Notes under the pieces: model-generated
Databases searched by the model: none
What the model was told of the DNA's origin: nothing
Seen by the model: only the letters and a program-made list of their open reading frames with translations
DNA from: Cryptomeria japonica
Taxonomy: Eukaryota > Streptophyta > Pinopsida > Cupressales > Cupressaceae
Length of the DNA stretch: 64,000 bases
Assembly (NCBI RefSeq): GCF_030272615.1
Contig: NC_081409.1
Coordinates: 243,223,924-243,287,923, forward strand
Direction: 5' to 3'
In this document: positions 13,101 to 24,108 of the stretch, in pieces
Layout: every line of letters begins with the position of its first letter
Position numbering within the stretch: the first letter of the stretch is position 1
Made by a program: the position numbers and the translations under genes

Positions 13101-14965
13101 CTCCGGAAAGAAACCATCCTGAGATCACTGTCCCTGATTGCCTTAAGAATATGTGTCTTCCCATTCACTTTAAACCTCATCTCCATCTCCTTGAGGTTAA
13201 GAGTGAACTCCCCAATATCATGCAACCAACTCATCCCAAGGACTATATCTGTATCTCCCATAGGCACAACATAGAAATCTGCCTTAAAGTCATAATTATT
13301 AACTTTCAATGGGAGTTCAGTGATCTTACGATCACATTTGAGGACATAGCCATCAGCTACCCTCACTCTAATTCCCCCAAACTCCTCTGTTTGTATGCCA
13401 CGCTTCTCCACCATCCTAGCATCAATGAAATTATGAGTGGCACCTGTATCAACCAAAGTTATGACTCGCTGTCTAGCAAGCACTCCTCTCATCCGGAATG
13501 ACCCTTCCTGCCTAATACTTGTGAGACGAGCTTCCCTAAGTTGCCCATCTCCTTCCCCATCCTTGGACTCCATTTTAGACAAGTTTTCAGCCTTGTCTTC
13601 CTCTTTTTCACCATCTATTTCCTCTATATCAGACTGCTGGTCTGAATTATCTGATTCTGATTCCTCATAGTATGCCCACATAACTCTGTTGGCTTTGCCC
13701 TTTGGTCTAAGAGGACAATCATGGTTTGCATCATAGGGTCCTTTACAGTAGAAACATAATTTTTTCTTCCTCAAATCATTTAATGTTTCCCTGTCAAAAG
13801 GTGTTGGAGTTTTATCTTTAGAATCATTTTTAAAATCTGTCCTCTCTGGTTTTTTATAAAATGGTTTGTTATCCTTACTAGAAGATGCTCCTTTGGACTG
13901 AAATTTGTTTGTTGGGACTGCATGTTCCATACTTCTTGTCTTTTTCATAGCTTCCTGTAAAGAAATAGGATCAAATGCCTTTATCCAACCTCTCAGTGGT
14001 TCGGATAGGCCCTCAATGAAAAGAACTATCAATCTACGCTCTGAAATGTTTGGCACCATGACTGCCAACCGCTGAAATTCACCAATGAAATACTCCAAGT
14101 TGCCTGTTTGTTTCAGTTGTGCTAAGTCCCGGAAGAAAATCTCTGGATCTTTCTTGTCAAATCTTTCAACCAACCTTTCCACGAAGTCCTGGTACTTTGT
14201 CACCTGATTATGCTGAAGTGTTACCATACCATGGTACCACCAATCATGTGCTACTCCCTCCAAATGCAAAGTGGCGTATTTGATAGCTTCAATCTCTGTC
14301 ATTGGCCTCAGTGCCAAAAATGTGTCAAGCTTATGAATCCAAGCTTGAGCTGTCATCTTACCACTCCCATCAAATGTAGGCATAGTAAGCTTGCCTGTAA
14401 CTCTATTTAGCTCACTATTTTGACCTCTAGGCCTCCTATCCTGTCTGAGTGACCTGTAATGCTCTCTCCTCTGATTAACAAATCTCTCGAATGTCATCCT
14501 CTCTCGCACCTGTGGAGTTAATAAATCCCATTCGTCATTCGCAGCCATGAGAATATCTGCGAACATCTCCTCTCCTGGTTCTCTTGTAGGTGCTACCTCA
14601 GGCTCATCTCTAATGAAAGTAGGACGTGTAGGCCTGTCTGCTGTCCTGGAATGAGTCCTATGAGCTCTAGGTGACCCCACTGCACTCCTGTTATCCCCTT
14701 GCTCCTGATTCTGTCTGTCTTGTGGGTTCATGCGCTCAATCATGGTGGTGAGTGCTTGCAAGGCTTGAGCCATCTGCTGCTGTCTTGTAGCCATTACTCT
14801 GAAAAATTCCCTTGTTTCTTGCTCCTCATTCCTATTGCCTCTGGGTGGGCTACCCCCTTTCTTGTCACCCATGGTGCCCGCCTGCCTGTCAAATTCTTGT
14901 TCCCTGTCAAACAAAGCTCGCCTGCGAGTGTAATATCTGTGAGAGCCAACCTCAGGCGGCTGCAT
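10166..14965 (-). CDS. Chromovirus Gag-Pol polyprotein with C-terminal chromodomain
   Basis: 1599 codons without interruption, starting 34 nt inside the PBS. Gag fills about residues 1-430 and ends in a zinc-knuckle-like [14 protein letters not shown]. The protease active site is [12 protein letters not shown] (about 510). RT has [13 protein letters not shown]-like finger motifs and FFDDILVYS (about 700-890). RNase H includes [13 protein letters not shown]. The integrase has an HHCC zinc motif (ending CPTCQQNK) and DDE residues in [16 protein letters not shown] and [11 protein letters not shown]. The C-terminus YLVKWKDLP...ATWE is a chromodomain, which in chromoviruses directs integration to marked chromatin. 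The stop TAG is 20 nt inside the 3' LTR. All catalytic residues looked for are present, so this copy could be active. Confidence 0.95.
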   Translation of the reverse strand: MQPPEVGSHRYYTRRRALFDREQEFDRQAGTMGDKKGGSPPRGNRNEEQETREFFRVMATRQQQMAQALQALTTMIERMNPQDRQNQEQGDNRSAVGSPRAHRTHSRTADRPTRPTFIRDEPEVAPTREPGEEMFADILMAANDEWDLLTPQVRERMTFERFVNQRREHYRSLRQDRRPRGQNSELNRVTGKLTMPTFDGSGKMTAQAWIHKLDTFLALRPMTEIEAIKYATLHLEGVAHDWWYHGMVTLQHNQVTKYQDFVERLVERFDKKDPEIFFRDLAQLKQTGNLEYFIGEFQRLAVMVPNISERRLIVLFIEGLSEPLRGWIKAFDPISLQEAMKKTRSMEHAVPTNKFQSKGASSSKDNKPFYKKPERTDFKNDSKDKTPTPFDRETLNDLRKKKLCFYCKGPYDANHDCPLRPKGKANRVMWAYYEESESDNSDQQSDIEEIDGEKEEDKAENLSKMESKDGEGDGQLREARLTSIRQEGSFRMRGVLARQRVITLVDTGATHNFIDARMVEKRGIQTEEFGGIRVRVADGYVLKCDRKITELPLKVNNYDFKADFYVVPMGDTDIVLGMSWLHDIGEFTLNLKEMEMRFKVNGKTHILKAIRDSDLRMVSFRRMARLIRHDQVEWAAECMLMPSQEGQQKIEYPPDIQELRVKHSKVFSDIPPGRPPDRGIEHIIELEEGAKPIMITPYRHLKRLKDEIEKTVKELLAMGHIRPSKSPFASSVVLVKKKDGTLRMCIDYRVLNRKTIKNRYPIPRIDELIDELHGACFFSKIDLKSGYHQIRVREQDIEKTAFRCHCGHFEFVVMPFGLTNAPATFQATMNRVFHLQLRKFVLVFFDDILVYSRSWEEHLVHLDIVLDILGRESLYAKESKCDLGMTELLYLGHIISAEGVRMDPEKIRAIVEWPSPVNLTQLRGFLGLCGFYRRFVDGYSRHAAPLTDLMRKGAFLWTPEAQECFEKFKELMTSCPVLALPDFSKPFELHYDASREGIGAMLMQEKHPIAYESRKLRGPERSFSIYDKEMLAIMHALAKFKQYLVGSKFSIKTDHNSLKYFLEQRDLNDRQQKWVSKLQSYDFDITYFKGTQNVVADALSRRPHLSLLTDISEDWRHLILAEYAKDTWAAGFIDGTIQDSRYTLVNELIIYKGRIFLVPRSAVRRMVLKSFHDSPMAGHPGFYKTYRQIRERFTWKGLKAEVLQYVRECPTCQQNKQEHSYPAGLLQPLPIPDRKWECLSMDFITGLPRAQGRDCIYVVVDRLTKFAHFFPITATYTATQVAELFFKEIFRLHGLPRSIVSDRDSRFMSHFWQELFRLCATKLTPNTSYHPQTDGQTEIVNKWVEGYLRNYIARQQKAWVKWIYLCEYCYNTTYHMSIQMSPFMALYGYEAPNFMDLLLSDSRVPSAGDLLQESQDIVKTLKDNITKAQNQQKQYADQKRTERTFEVGDMVYLMLQPYRQSTLKKSGAEKLKPRYYGPFRIIRKVGEVAYELDLPAESKVHNVFHVSRLKKALGHHIVPSTVLPPLDDEGKLVLIPEAIIDFRERNLRRRTIREYLVKWKDLPVEDATWENEEILQHPELKLLEDKQFQEGRTVMSPPF
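10188..10203 (-). other. Polypurine tract of the chromovirus
   Basis: On the - strand the tract reads AGGAAGGGCGGAC directly before the 3' LTR. It serves as the plus-strand primer and also codes the end of Pol. Confidence 0.7.
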
Positions 14966-14998
14966 GTGATTGCTAAACCCTCAGGATGGCAGGATTTA

Positions 14999-15010
14999 GC
15001 TCTGATACCA
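14999..15010 (-). other. Primer binding site of the chromovirus, tRNA-Met type
   Basis: The - strand reads TGGTATCAGAGC one base inside the 5' LTR boundary at 15012. Same primer class as the Copia host element. Confidence 0.92.
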
Positions 15011-15011
15011 A

Positions 15012-16299
15012 TGTAAGAACCCTTACTAACTTTGCCCTTAAATCATTGATTTCTACCCTTGGGAATTTTGTCAAACACTTGTCTTGCAAAGTCTGTACTT
15101 GCTGTTATGAGTTTTCTGTTTGTATTGTTTGGGTCTTGTACACTGCAATTAATGTTTTGAATGCCTCTAACCATGAAAGATTGACTAACAATGTCATAGA
15201 AATGATATGCCAATTGATTTTGATGCATATAAGTAACTAAAAATAACAACTACAGCTGCTTGACAAATCATCAAACACTTGGCATGCAAACGAGAAATTA
15301 TGTGGCAGCAGCATAATGAAGTTTTTATTAGTTATTCTCACACCAAATAGTTACAAAGGTATAACATGTAATTTCCAAAACTTATGACAGCAAAATTAGA
15401 GAACCTGATATGTAAAATGCTTGCTGCAAATGATGGTCTCCACTCTTCAATGGACTGCCAATTGAACATGTTCTTGCTGTAGCTACGAATAATTTGCCAA
15501 TTAAATGCCTGATTTCTTAGTACTGTAGCACGTCACTATTCACGCCACTGTAGCGTTTCACTATTCACGGATTACTGTAGCGCGAGTACTGTAGCGTCTA
15601 CTGTAGCGCGGTTACTGTAGCGTCTACTGTAGCGCGGGTACTGTAGCAGCAATTGTATCTTGAAATGATTGCTTCAATTCTGATTTTTAATGGCTGCCAA
15701 ATGAAATTGTAGGTCTGCAATTGATATATATTCGAAAATCTGCATACCCTAGATGTCTTCCCTTCTTTTTAAAGCCCAAATAGAACTCCAGAATGAAGCT
15801 CTCCTTAAATGTCAAATTCAGTGGATATTTCACCACCTCAAATGGTTGCAACACTGAAGAATTGTCGCTCTCCAATGGCTGACTGAATCAGAAACCCTTG
15901 GCTTCTTCTCCTAAGTTCATAACAAACAAATATCAATTCTCTGGATGGATGATATAAAATGAGCTCTTAAGTCCCTTTTTATTCTTTCTTATGAGAGCTC
16001 GAACACTTTCTTGGCCAATGTGGGATTAAAGACATATTCACACATTATAATATTAAAGTGACTTTATTATTATAAAGTTACTTTATAACTTTATAATAAC
16101 ATTAAAATATTTAAATAAATCACTTAAGTCACTTTAAATTAAATTAATTAAATATAAAGTCACCTTTTTTTATTTTATTTTATTTAATGACTTAATAAGA
16201 AATTAATTTAATCAATTTCTCCTTATTTCTCCACTTAGCCTTCGGAGAATGTAAAGGCTAAGAACTCCATTGAGATGCTAAAAAGGTGGGGACATTACA
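15012..16299 (-). repeat. Chromovirus 5' LTR (1288 bp)
   Basis: Same termini as the other LTR. It is 40 bp longer because the ~13-bp ACTGTAGCG(C/T)... repeat has six units (about 15572-15649) instead of three. Confidence 0.95.
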
Positions 16300-16304
16300 G
16301 TGAC

Positions 16305-16704
16305 GACCTTCACAATGGCTTGATCTATTATCAAGATTGACTACTTAAAGTTGCTGTCCCGGAATGTGCCGGAAATCTTGATACTAAATTGTTATGTTGA
16401 GTTAGTGATTTGTTATCATTAAGTGCTGTTCCGAAATGTGTCGGAAATTATGATAACAATCACATCATGATTGACTACATTAATTGCTGTCCCGGAATGT
16501 GCCGGATATCATGATACTAAAATTATTGCATCTCTGATAATGACAATTTTACAGTTGTCACTAGGATCAAGGATATTATATGACAAGACTTCATGTAGTT
16601 GTTGTCCCAGAGTGCCGGATATCAGATAATTCATATCTCTTTAAGATACGAAGAAGTTCACTAGTAAACATTACTGATTGAATGTATATCATCATGCCAA
16701 GTGA

Positions 16705-16742
<38 letters not shown>

Positions 16743-16784
16743 TGTTCCTTAAACTTAATTCAATCCTCTTTTGCTAAGAGGGAG
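16305..16784 (+). repeat. Copia 3' untranslated region with a hairpin array, microsatellite and PPT
   Basis: Remaining Copia tail after the chromovirus. It has four copies of a core like GCTGTCCCGGAATGTGCCGG at about 16353, 16424, 16485 and 16602. Each is flanked by inverted arms that differ between copies (see findings). A TA/TG microsatellite lies at about 16709-16742. The PPT CTAAGAGGGAG (16774-16784) directly precedes the 3' LTR. Confidence 0.85.
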
Positions 16785-16818
16785 TGTTAAGTATGTAGCC
16801 TCATTCGGATTAGAGAAA

Positions 16819-16881
<63 letters not shown>

Positions 16882-17313
16882 ACGTTATATACATCGATTA
16901 CTTTACAATAGTAATCGACGTATTAAACCAATGCGTATGCATGTTTACTAATGATGTCTTTACTAATGCGTATGCATGTGACTGTCGAAGTCTAACCCGA
17001 GCACCGCTAAGGCAATTAGTGTATAACTAATGATGACTCTTACGAAGAGTCATATTCACGTAGAGTCATGACTCTACGTGGCATAAGCCACATAGAAGTC
17101 ATGCCTCTATGGGAACATGACTCCTCACGTTTCTATATATACCCGACATCAATGCTTGCTGGGTATCGATATCAATAACAAGGGAAATCTTGTGATCCAG
17201 CAAGCAGTCGATATCATTAATAATTAAAGAACAAAATTGATTCATATAAAAGATTAGACAGTGATACAGCAGCAGACTATTGTTTCTCTATCTCAGATTT
17301 AAATTCCTTAACA
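16785..17313 (+). repeat. Copia 3' LTR (529 bp)
   Basis: Partner of 4306-4800. It is longer because an AT microsatellite expanded at 16825-16876, and it lacks an 8-bp piece. It contains a 24-bp perfect palindrome at 17057-17080 centred on GTCATGAC, just upstream of the TATA box. Confidence 0.95.
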
Positions 17314-17429
17314 TATTATACAACAACAGTATTTTTTTTATTTAAATTTTAAAGTTTAAAAGTTTAAAAATTAAAATTTAAGATTAGACTTCAAGTCTCA
17401 AACTTCAAAATAGAACTATGCCTCATTTG

Positions 17430-19660
17430 GGCTATCAATATGAAAAGAGCTATTTGTGTCATTCTCTAGCTGAAGTTGTGGTTCATCAAATGAATCTTGA
17501 TCAATCCTAGTTGCACCTCCTCCTCGTCAATTTGCCTAACATCTTTAGGCTCAACATCCCAATGTGTTGTTGGAGTTGGTCAGAACTTAGTAGTCTGTTG
17601 ATCTTGAAATCTCAGGGCACTATGAACTGCAACTAGCTTTTCTGCTCATTTAGGGGTAAGCCTGTTCCTCTTGATCAAGTTGATGAAGATGAATAGGAAG
17701 TTGTTTCAACTTTGGTTTGTCCTTCCCATGAAGTTTTCACCATCCAATGGGGTTTTTTGGTGTAATTGTGGTCCTCTTTGTCGTTGCCTTTGCTTTGTTG
17801 AATATAGGGCCCGAAGATTGGAAAACTAAAGCCACTACTTTTGAAGTATGGTTGCCTCCTCATTGCTATACATCTTACAATGGGCCTTCATAAATCCCTC
17901 CATTTCCTCTCATCATCTACAAAAGGAAGAATTTGGTCAAGTCTAGGTGTGGACCACTTGGGATTAAGAGCATAGGCAACCATATGAGGGGTGCTCATTG
18001 TGTTTCACCTTTTTGTGACAACAGGCCGGATATACTACTTAGAGAATAGTAATCTAATATTCTTGTCACAAATTGCTTGCCTCATTTGATCAAGTGTACT
18101 ATTGAAAGTCTCATTGATCTGTTCAAGGTTAGGAGAGCCTGTATTTGCAAACTTGATTACCACCACAAAAGGTGATATGATAGCGCAAATATATTTGCAA
18201 GTAATATTTAAAAATTATAATATTTTAACTCTATTAATAATAACCAAGTAGAAACATAGTAATTATTAAATAAACTTTTCTTACTTGATATTGGACCACC
18301 AAGTGTCATTGCTCACCTTCTTTCCTTCTTTTTATCTTTGATTGACCCCACTTTTTGTACACTTCACAAACCACCATGGATTGTAGAGCATTGCACACCT
18401 CCAACATTCTTTCCAACAAAATAAAATAGCTAACATATCTAGTCTCAATTGGTTTGAGGAATTATTTCTTTGAATAAGATTAGAATAATGCAAGTGTAGT
18501 GTGATAGTTACATACAAACATTTGTATGTCTCTAATTTCGACCATTAGCGATTGTCATTTTACATAATCTATTTTGCCAATGTCTTTCGAAGCATTATTC
18601 AAAATATATACACAACATGAAGTCTAAAAAATATGTTTGTAAGTGCTCTTAACCATCAAACTAACTTACGAACATGAGTTGAATCTATCACAACTTTCAC
18701 AACACTAGAAGACCCAACCACTTTTGTGGCCTCCTTTAAAATTGCAAACTGGTAATTAACATCCTTACGTTTCTTAGAGAAATCAATAAATTTAAGAAAG
18801 TATGAACTGCCAAAACATGTAACAATAATATTAATGAGTGGCCCGTGTCGAATATTAGTTCACCCATCCACGACAATGGAACAACTAGACCTCATCCATG
18901 TTTATCTCATTTCCTCCATCAATATGTTCACCTTTGAATATTGTTTGTTGAGGAGGGAGGTACGCAATTTGTGTTCTTTAGGGGGTACATAAGGCTCAAG
19001 CTGCCATTGCATCTCTCAACATACCTTTGAAATAAGGAGATCTTGCCAAATGAAATGGGCATAAAAACTTGGCCATTGAATCATCGATTCACTCATGTTT
19101 TTGCAAATTCATTAATCCTACCTCTATATTGTAGTAAAAGTGGCCTTCCTCTTCCCTCTATCATAACTCTCTCCAACTAATAGATTGGAATAGTGATCAA
19201 TAGATTGCAATGTTCTGGATGACCATTTTTGAGTATTACTAGCATTTTTTTCCTCAGTCTCCCCAACTGATTTCAACAATTTAACTTGTTTTTCCAATTT
19301 ATATCCTTACAAACTCCAACCACATGTCCACTCTCATCTAATAAATGGTGTGCAGCCCTATTATAATTCCCATGATAATCAGTTTTGCAAATGACACAAC
19401 CAATGTTTGTTGACCGCTATATTTTACCTTTATTTACATTTAAATTGGTGGCAAATGCACCAAGGGGCTTTTCGGGTTTAAAGGGCCTTTTGCAAATTTT
19501 TGAAGAGAGGATGAGGAGCATGCAAAACAATCTTGTGGAGTTATAGTAGAACTTGTGTTTGGATTTTCTGAACCATGATCCATTTTGTTTACTTCAACTT
19601 CTTCACTTCCCATATTATTTTGATTCACATTGTCATTGCTGTTACTAGTGCTCTTTTTGT
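17430..19660 (-). pseudogene. Decayed hAT-superfamily transposase (BED finger, DUF659, dimerisation tail)
   Basis: Read on the - strand in changing frames. A BED-type finger is at about 19320-19430 (CVICKTDYHGNYNRAAHHL, then GVC). The DUF659 core is at about 18660-18900 (VDGWTNIRHGPLINI, SSYFLKFIDFS, SVVKVVIDS). C-terminal motifs are ALNPKWSTP (about 17960), NRLTPK-AEKLVAVHS (about 17620) and WDVEPKDVRQIDEEE (about 17540). Many stops and frameshifts. A hAT transposase would cut and paste the element using its short inverted ends. GGGGATGG-like sequence near 3540-3590 and near 20330-20400 might be element ends, but no TIR or TSD was secured. Confidence 0.85.
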
Positions 19661-20980
19661 GGTGTTTTTGTGTGACAACAAAGTGAAATCAAAACATAAT
19701 ACTAATTACAAACCCTCCCTAACAAGCTAATTGTCATAACTTTATAAGTTCATAACCTATTTATAAAAAATATAAATAAAACTAGTCAAAATGACATACC
19801 TTGATGCCAAATGGATGTTGCTAAACCTTTTTGTATTGAAAAGAAAACAGTCTTTTTAAATATATTATTGAATCTTGATACCTTGATGCCTTGAAGTTGA
19901 TATATTGACAAATTATTAAGTTGCTTCCAGCAAGGAATGGCAGTCATAGGTCTTCAATAGCAGCAAATACCTTATTGCAGCCTCTAGCAGAAGTTCAATA
20001 ACACTTTGAATGTTTTTGTTTTGTGCATTAGGATGAATAAGAAGTGTGGGGGGGTTTGTGGGACCCCATGCCTCTTTTAAACACATTAAATTTTTTCAGA
20101 GGGTCTTTAAAAAAATAAAAAAAAGCATGAAAGAATCTTTCATTTCCATAGGAGACGACTAGCTGTTCTTGGGATGGTTGAGGGACATTTGAGATGCTCT
20201 TAGTTGCCTTGGGGAAGACTAGGCTTCCCTTAACCGTTTCTTGCTGATCCTTAAAATGGGAAAGTGTTTTTTAGCCTTTTCCTGATTTTGCTTGTTAGGG
20301 GGGATGGCTAGGGGATGTCCTTTGATGTCTTACCGTCCTTGATATGCCTAAGGGGATAGGACAGGGACAAGTATGGGGTTTTGAGGGGTAGGGATGCATC
20401 CTCATCTAACATAGGTTATGCATCTTCCAACTTGGATGCTTGAATGGAGGAAAATGCTCAACTATGATAATAAAATCCACAATGCATAGAGTTTCCATTT
20501 CTTTTTTTTTACTTTAATATGAATTCATGAGATGCAAAACTATATTAAATCTTTTTGTAGTTAGTAAATATTAAAATAAGTTAAAAATGTAATTATGTTT
20601 AGTCCCCGACGATGAGGGTTGACATTTTCAATCAATGTTGGCCTGCCTATATATTTATTGTTGTAACTTGTACATGTAGTTGGTGATTGCACCTGTGAGT
20701 TCCTGTACACATTGTATATTTGATAAATGAGATAAAGCCATTTTTTTGGAGTATGTTTGCAATTAATTGATACTATTCTATTATGTATTTTGTTATTTTT
20801 GTTTACTATGTAATTTTGTCATGGAGAACACATGAGTAAACATTTGATGCAGTTGCCAATTCAAACTTTGGCAAAGTATAACGCAGACGAAATCCATGGC
20901 GATCTAATGGGATAGCTTGTTTATGGAATAGTACAAGCCAACGAAGAATGAGAACACCAACTTACATAGGACCTAGTAAA
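19661..20980. other. Intron sequence, no gene recognised
   Basis: AT-rich with G-rich patches (GGGGATAGGACAGGGAC near 20352). It could be the subterminal part of the hAT element just described, but no boundary was found. Confidence 0.4.
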
Positions 20981-20981
20981 T

Positions 20982-22960
20982 TTGTGGGACATCTCGTTAA
21001 AGGAATGCATTCAGAGGGAGACTCTCGTGAGAGAGGTTCCTCAGGTTGCCATCTTGGACAATCTTACTGTTAATGAAGAAGTTGATCATTTGCTGCATAG
21101 ACCTACCAAAGCTTATCACATGTCACTTCATTATCCTTCAAGACCTTTGGGTAGAGAGGGATCAAGAGCAGTGAAGGCAATAAATATTGCTACTGTACGA
21201 AGAAAGGAACTGGTGTGAAGAGGAAGAACGTGACACAAGTAGGAGACATACCCTCAGAAATGAATGCTCGTGCAACCTAACAAAGACAAAACACGAATTC
21301 CAAGTGGTAATGAAGCGATAGAAGAATTGGTTAGAGGATCCTTTCAACTGAGAGAACAAAGAGAACGACAAAGGTGATTAAGAAGAATTGTCAAAGAAAC
21401 TGAAGGATTCTTGAGAGAAAGCCCAAACTCGCCAAGAAATAAAAGCTGAAGTGTTTGCCAGAGTCGAGTTGGGAAGAAAGAAGGACCTTCAGTGAAGAAC
21501 ATACACAATGAGTGGGAGGAAATAGCCAGACACCTACCACTCCTTGATGAAGTGTACCAAGACCTTGCTGACCAAGCAGACAATCTGTTCGTACAATCAA
21601 CGTTGGACTAAGAAAGAAATCCCAGAAACAAACTAATTAGACATTTGAGAATAATATATGCCACATCGATAAGCTATTCTTGGAAGAATCGAATTGAAGA
21701 CCCCTGGACAAAGGGAGTGTAGGAATGAGTGTGAAGATAACTAGAGTGCAAGGAATGTTGATGTGTAGAGGACTCGTACGTGGCCAAGAGTGCAATGCAG
21801 GCACTAGAACATAGGGGTCAAGACACTCCACCTAGGTCCAACCTACAAGGACAAAATCAATCGAGGTAAATGGTGACTCCTTTGGGGAGTCTGAATGTGG
21901 AAAGAAAGAAACTCCCGAAGGTCATGGGGAACAGGTTTGAAGATCATACGAGACATTGCAAGACGTGTGAAACTATATGGATAGCTAGTGGTCAGGAAGG
22001 CAAGGACTATTGGTTGAGAGCATTTCTAGCGATGCTACAGGGTATAGCCATAGAGTGGTTGACAAAACTTGAAGCAAAATCGACAGCCTCATGGGATGTG
22101 TTGAAAAAAGCGTCTGATGTAGAGTTCAAATTGTTGTGGGATGACAATGAGATCGTGGTAGAGATCTAGAATACCAAACAAGGGAAGCATGAGAACCTAT
22201 GAGTTTACAATTGTAGGCTCAAGGAATTCCTGGTGAAGCTGGAGAACCAACCGATCGATGGACTGAAGAAGTGATGGTTCATTTAGGGATTGATCCCATC
22301 TTTGCATAAAAAGATGAAAGTGATGCTTTTGTCCTCGTACACCAATGCCTATAATCAGGCAATGGACATTGGGAGTGAGGATAAAACATCATCCTGAGGG
22401 AAGTGGAAGACAAACGATGACAAGAGCACAAAAGATGGTAGCAATGATGAATTAGACAGTCAAAGTGCTACAACAGTACATGATGTGAATGATGAAAGAA
22501 CTAGAAGTTGAGAAGGAAAATTCAAAAGAAACCTAAGAACTATGGTGCACCGACTGTAAGGTGGAAGGTCACACCAAGGCAAATTGTCTAAAAAAGTTGT
22601 TTTGCAACATTTGTCAAGTAATGGGACATTCCATCAAGGAATGCAATTTGAAGACAAGAAGCACACAAGTGCTCTTCACTCAGGGAGAACAATCAACCCC
22701 TTTGACTACACCTCCTAAGCTACAAAACAATAACAATAATGCATAGCGTTGGGGGTACTGCAACAGGTGAAGAAATAACATTTGGTACAGTAACACTGGG
22801 GCCGAGAAGCAGAATCTAGTATGATTTTGAAGGAAGACGGATGATTCAGTGCCAAAAATGTAGTGAATGGGGTCATTTCGCTAAGGAATGTAGGACAATC
22901 AAAACAAAGGAGGAGTATTGTGCAAATGGCATGGATTGAGCGATTGCAAAGACATTGACT
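20982..22960 (+). pseudogene. Ty3-type gag remnant (copy 1 of three in the window)
   Basis: Gag core at 21870-22169 and on: RHCKTCETIW, then WDDNEIVVEI, NTKQGKHEN and RLKEF. Frameshifts and stops break it. Three CCHC zinc knuckles follow: CTDCKVEGHTKANC and CNICQVMGHSIKEC (about 22550-22640) and CQKCSEWGHFAKEC (about 22855). The same gag type recurs at 54070-54957 and 63020-64000. Degenerate protease-linked sequence continues to about 23080. Confidence 0.85.
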
Positions 22961-24108
22961 AACTGAAGCAAAAAGGAATTAACATGTTGGACGTGGAGGA
23001 ACAAGATGTGGAAGTTTTGGCAATTACTAGATCACAAACAAAGAAAGCAATCTATCTAGACTGTCATATGAAGAAAGAATGACTTAGTAATGTTGCAAAT
23101 GATATTGCTTCCCAGAGGGGGAATTCTTCATGTGATCAAGAATAATTTAGTTCTCCACACTAAAGAATCATAATTCAATAGATTTGAGTAGTGATACCAT
23201 AGATGTGCTCTTAACATGCATAGAAGACAGTTAGATTAAAATAGAAATCTACATTAAAGCCTTTACACAAGAAGCATATGGACTTCACTTGAGTGAAATC
23301 TTTTTTTGGTCATGTCCCCTATTACAAAAGATTTTAAAAAAACTTGGCCCAGATATCTTACCTCCTTGATGTACAAGGAAGGGCCAACCATTCACATGGG
23401 TTGAGGATCAGGTTAAGGCATTCAACGAATTGAAGGTATGACTAATAAGCTCACCAATCCTTGCATACCCCAACCGTAGTAAAGAGTTTTATGTACATGT
23501 ATACACATCAAGCTATGCAATTGGAGCAACACTTGCAAAAGTGGGACCCCAAGGATTGGACCATCCAGTCTTCTCCCCTAGTCCGTTGTTGTCAAAGGCA
23601 AAAAAGAAGTACATTATGACAGAGAAAGAAGCACTCAAGATTGTGTATTCGGCGTAGAAGCTTAGATACTATTTGTTGGCAACATCATTCACCTTCTATG
23701 TTGATCACCTGGCCCTTTTGTATTTGATAAACAAGCCTATTATCTAAGGTTGGGTAAGTAGGTAGTTTTTATTGTTGCACAAATTTGCATTTACTATCAT
23801 CGTTTGGCCAAGGAAAAGCCATGTTGTTGATCAATTGTCGAGAATTAAGTTGGGGGAACCACTTGAGGGAGTGAATAAAAACTTTCTGGATGCTCACCTA
23901 TTTCAAATTGCAGCACTACCTCCTTGGTATGAGAGTATCGGGGAATATTTATCCACGTCCACCTTCCCAAAGGAGATGCCACCAAGAGAAAGAAGGAAAC
24001 TAGCCTTTAAGAGTAAAATTTCTAGGTTATTAATGGATTACTATATAAAATGGGGTCTAACCATGTCCTAAGGCAACGTGTCATCCAGTGAGAGATACTA
24101 GGAGTACT
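22961..24108 (+). pseudogene. Ty3 pol remnant: RNase H and linker; most of RT deleted
   Basis: From about 23330 the frame reads the end of RT and RNase H: GQPFTWVEDQVKAFNELK, SSYAIGATLAKVGPQG, TEKEAL and FYVDHLALLYLINKPII. It continues with HVVDQLSRIK and STSTFPKEMPPRERRKLA (23772-24071). The catalytic RT palm is missing. The frame is cut at 24108 by the insertion described next and resumes at 34097. Confidence 0.88.

Larger units (their letters stand above)
8940..16299 (-). mobile_element. Ty3 chromovirus LTR retrotransposon, apparently intact coding region, nested in the Copia
   Basis: On the + strand the unit runs from TGTAAGAACC to GGGGACATTACA. The 5-bp TSD GTGAC is at 8935-8939 and 16300-16304. 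The two LTRs differ by about 17 substitutions (counted by eye) and one 40-bp repeat-number change. PBS, PPT and one uninterrupted gag-pol are present. The target was the Copia 3' untranslated region. Confidence 0.96.
4306..17313 (+). mobile_element. Ty1/Copia LTR retrotransposon, disrupted, containing a nested chromovirus
   Basis: The two LTRs start TGTTAAGTATG and end CCTTAACA. The 5-bp target duplication TATTA lies at 4301-4305 and 17314-17318. A PBS and PPT are present. Domain order gag-PR-INT-RT-RH is that of Copia. The coding part has several stops and a frameshift, so this copy is not autonomous. The chromovirus 8940-16299 sits in its 3' untranslated region. By-eye LTR divergence is about 3.5% outside the AT microsatellite. 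Confidence 0.95.
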
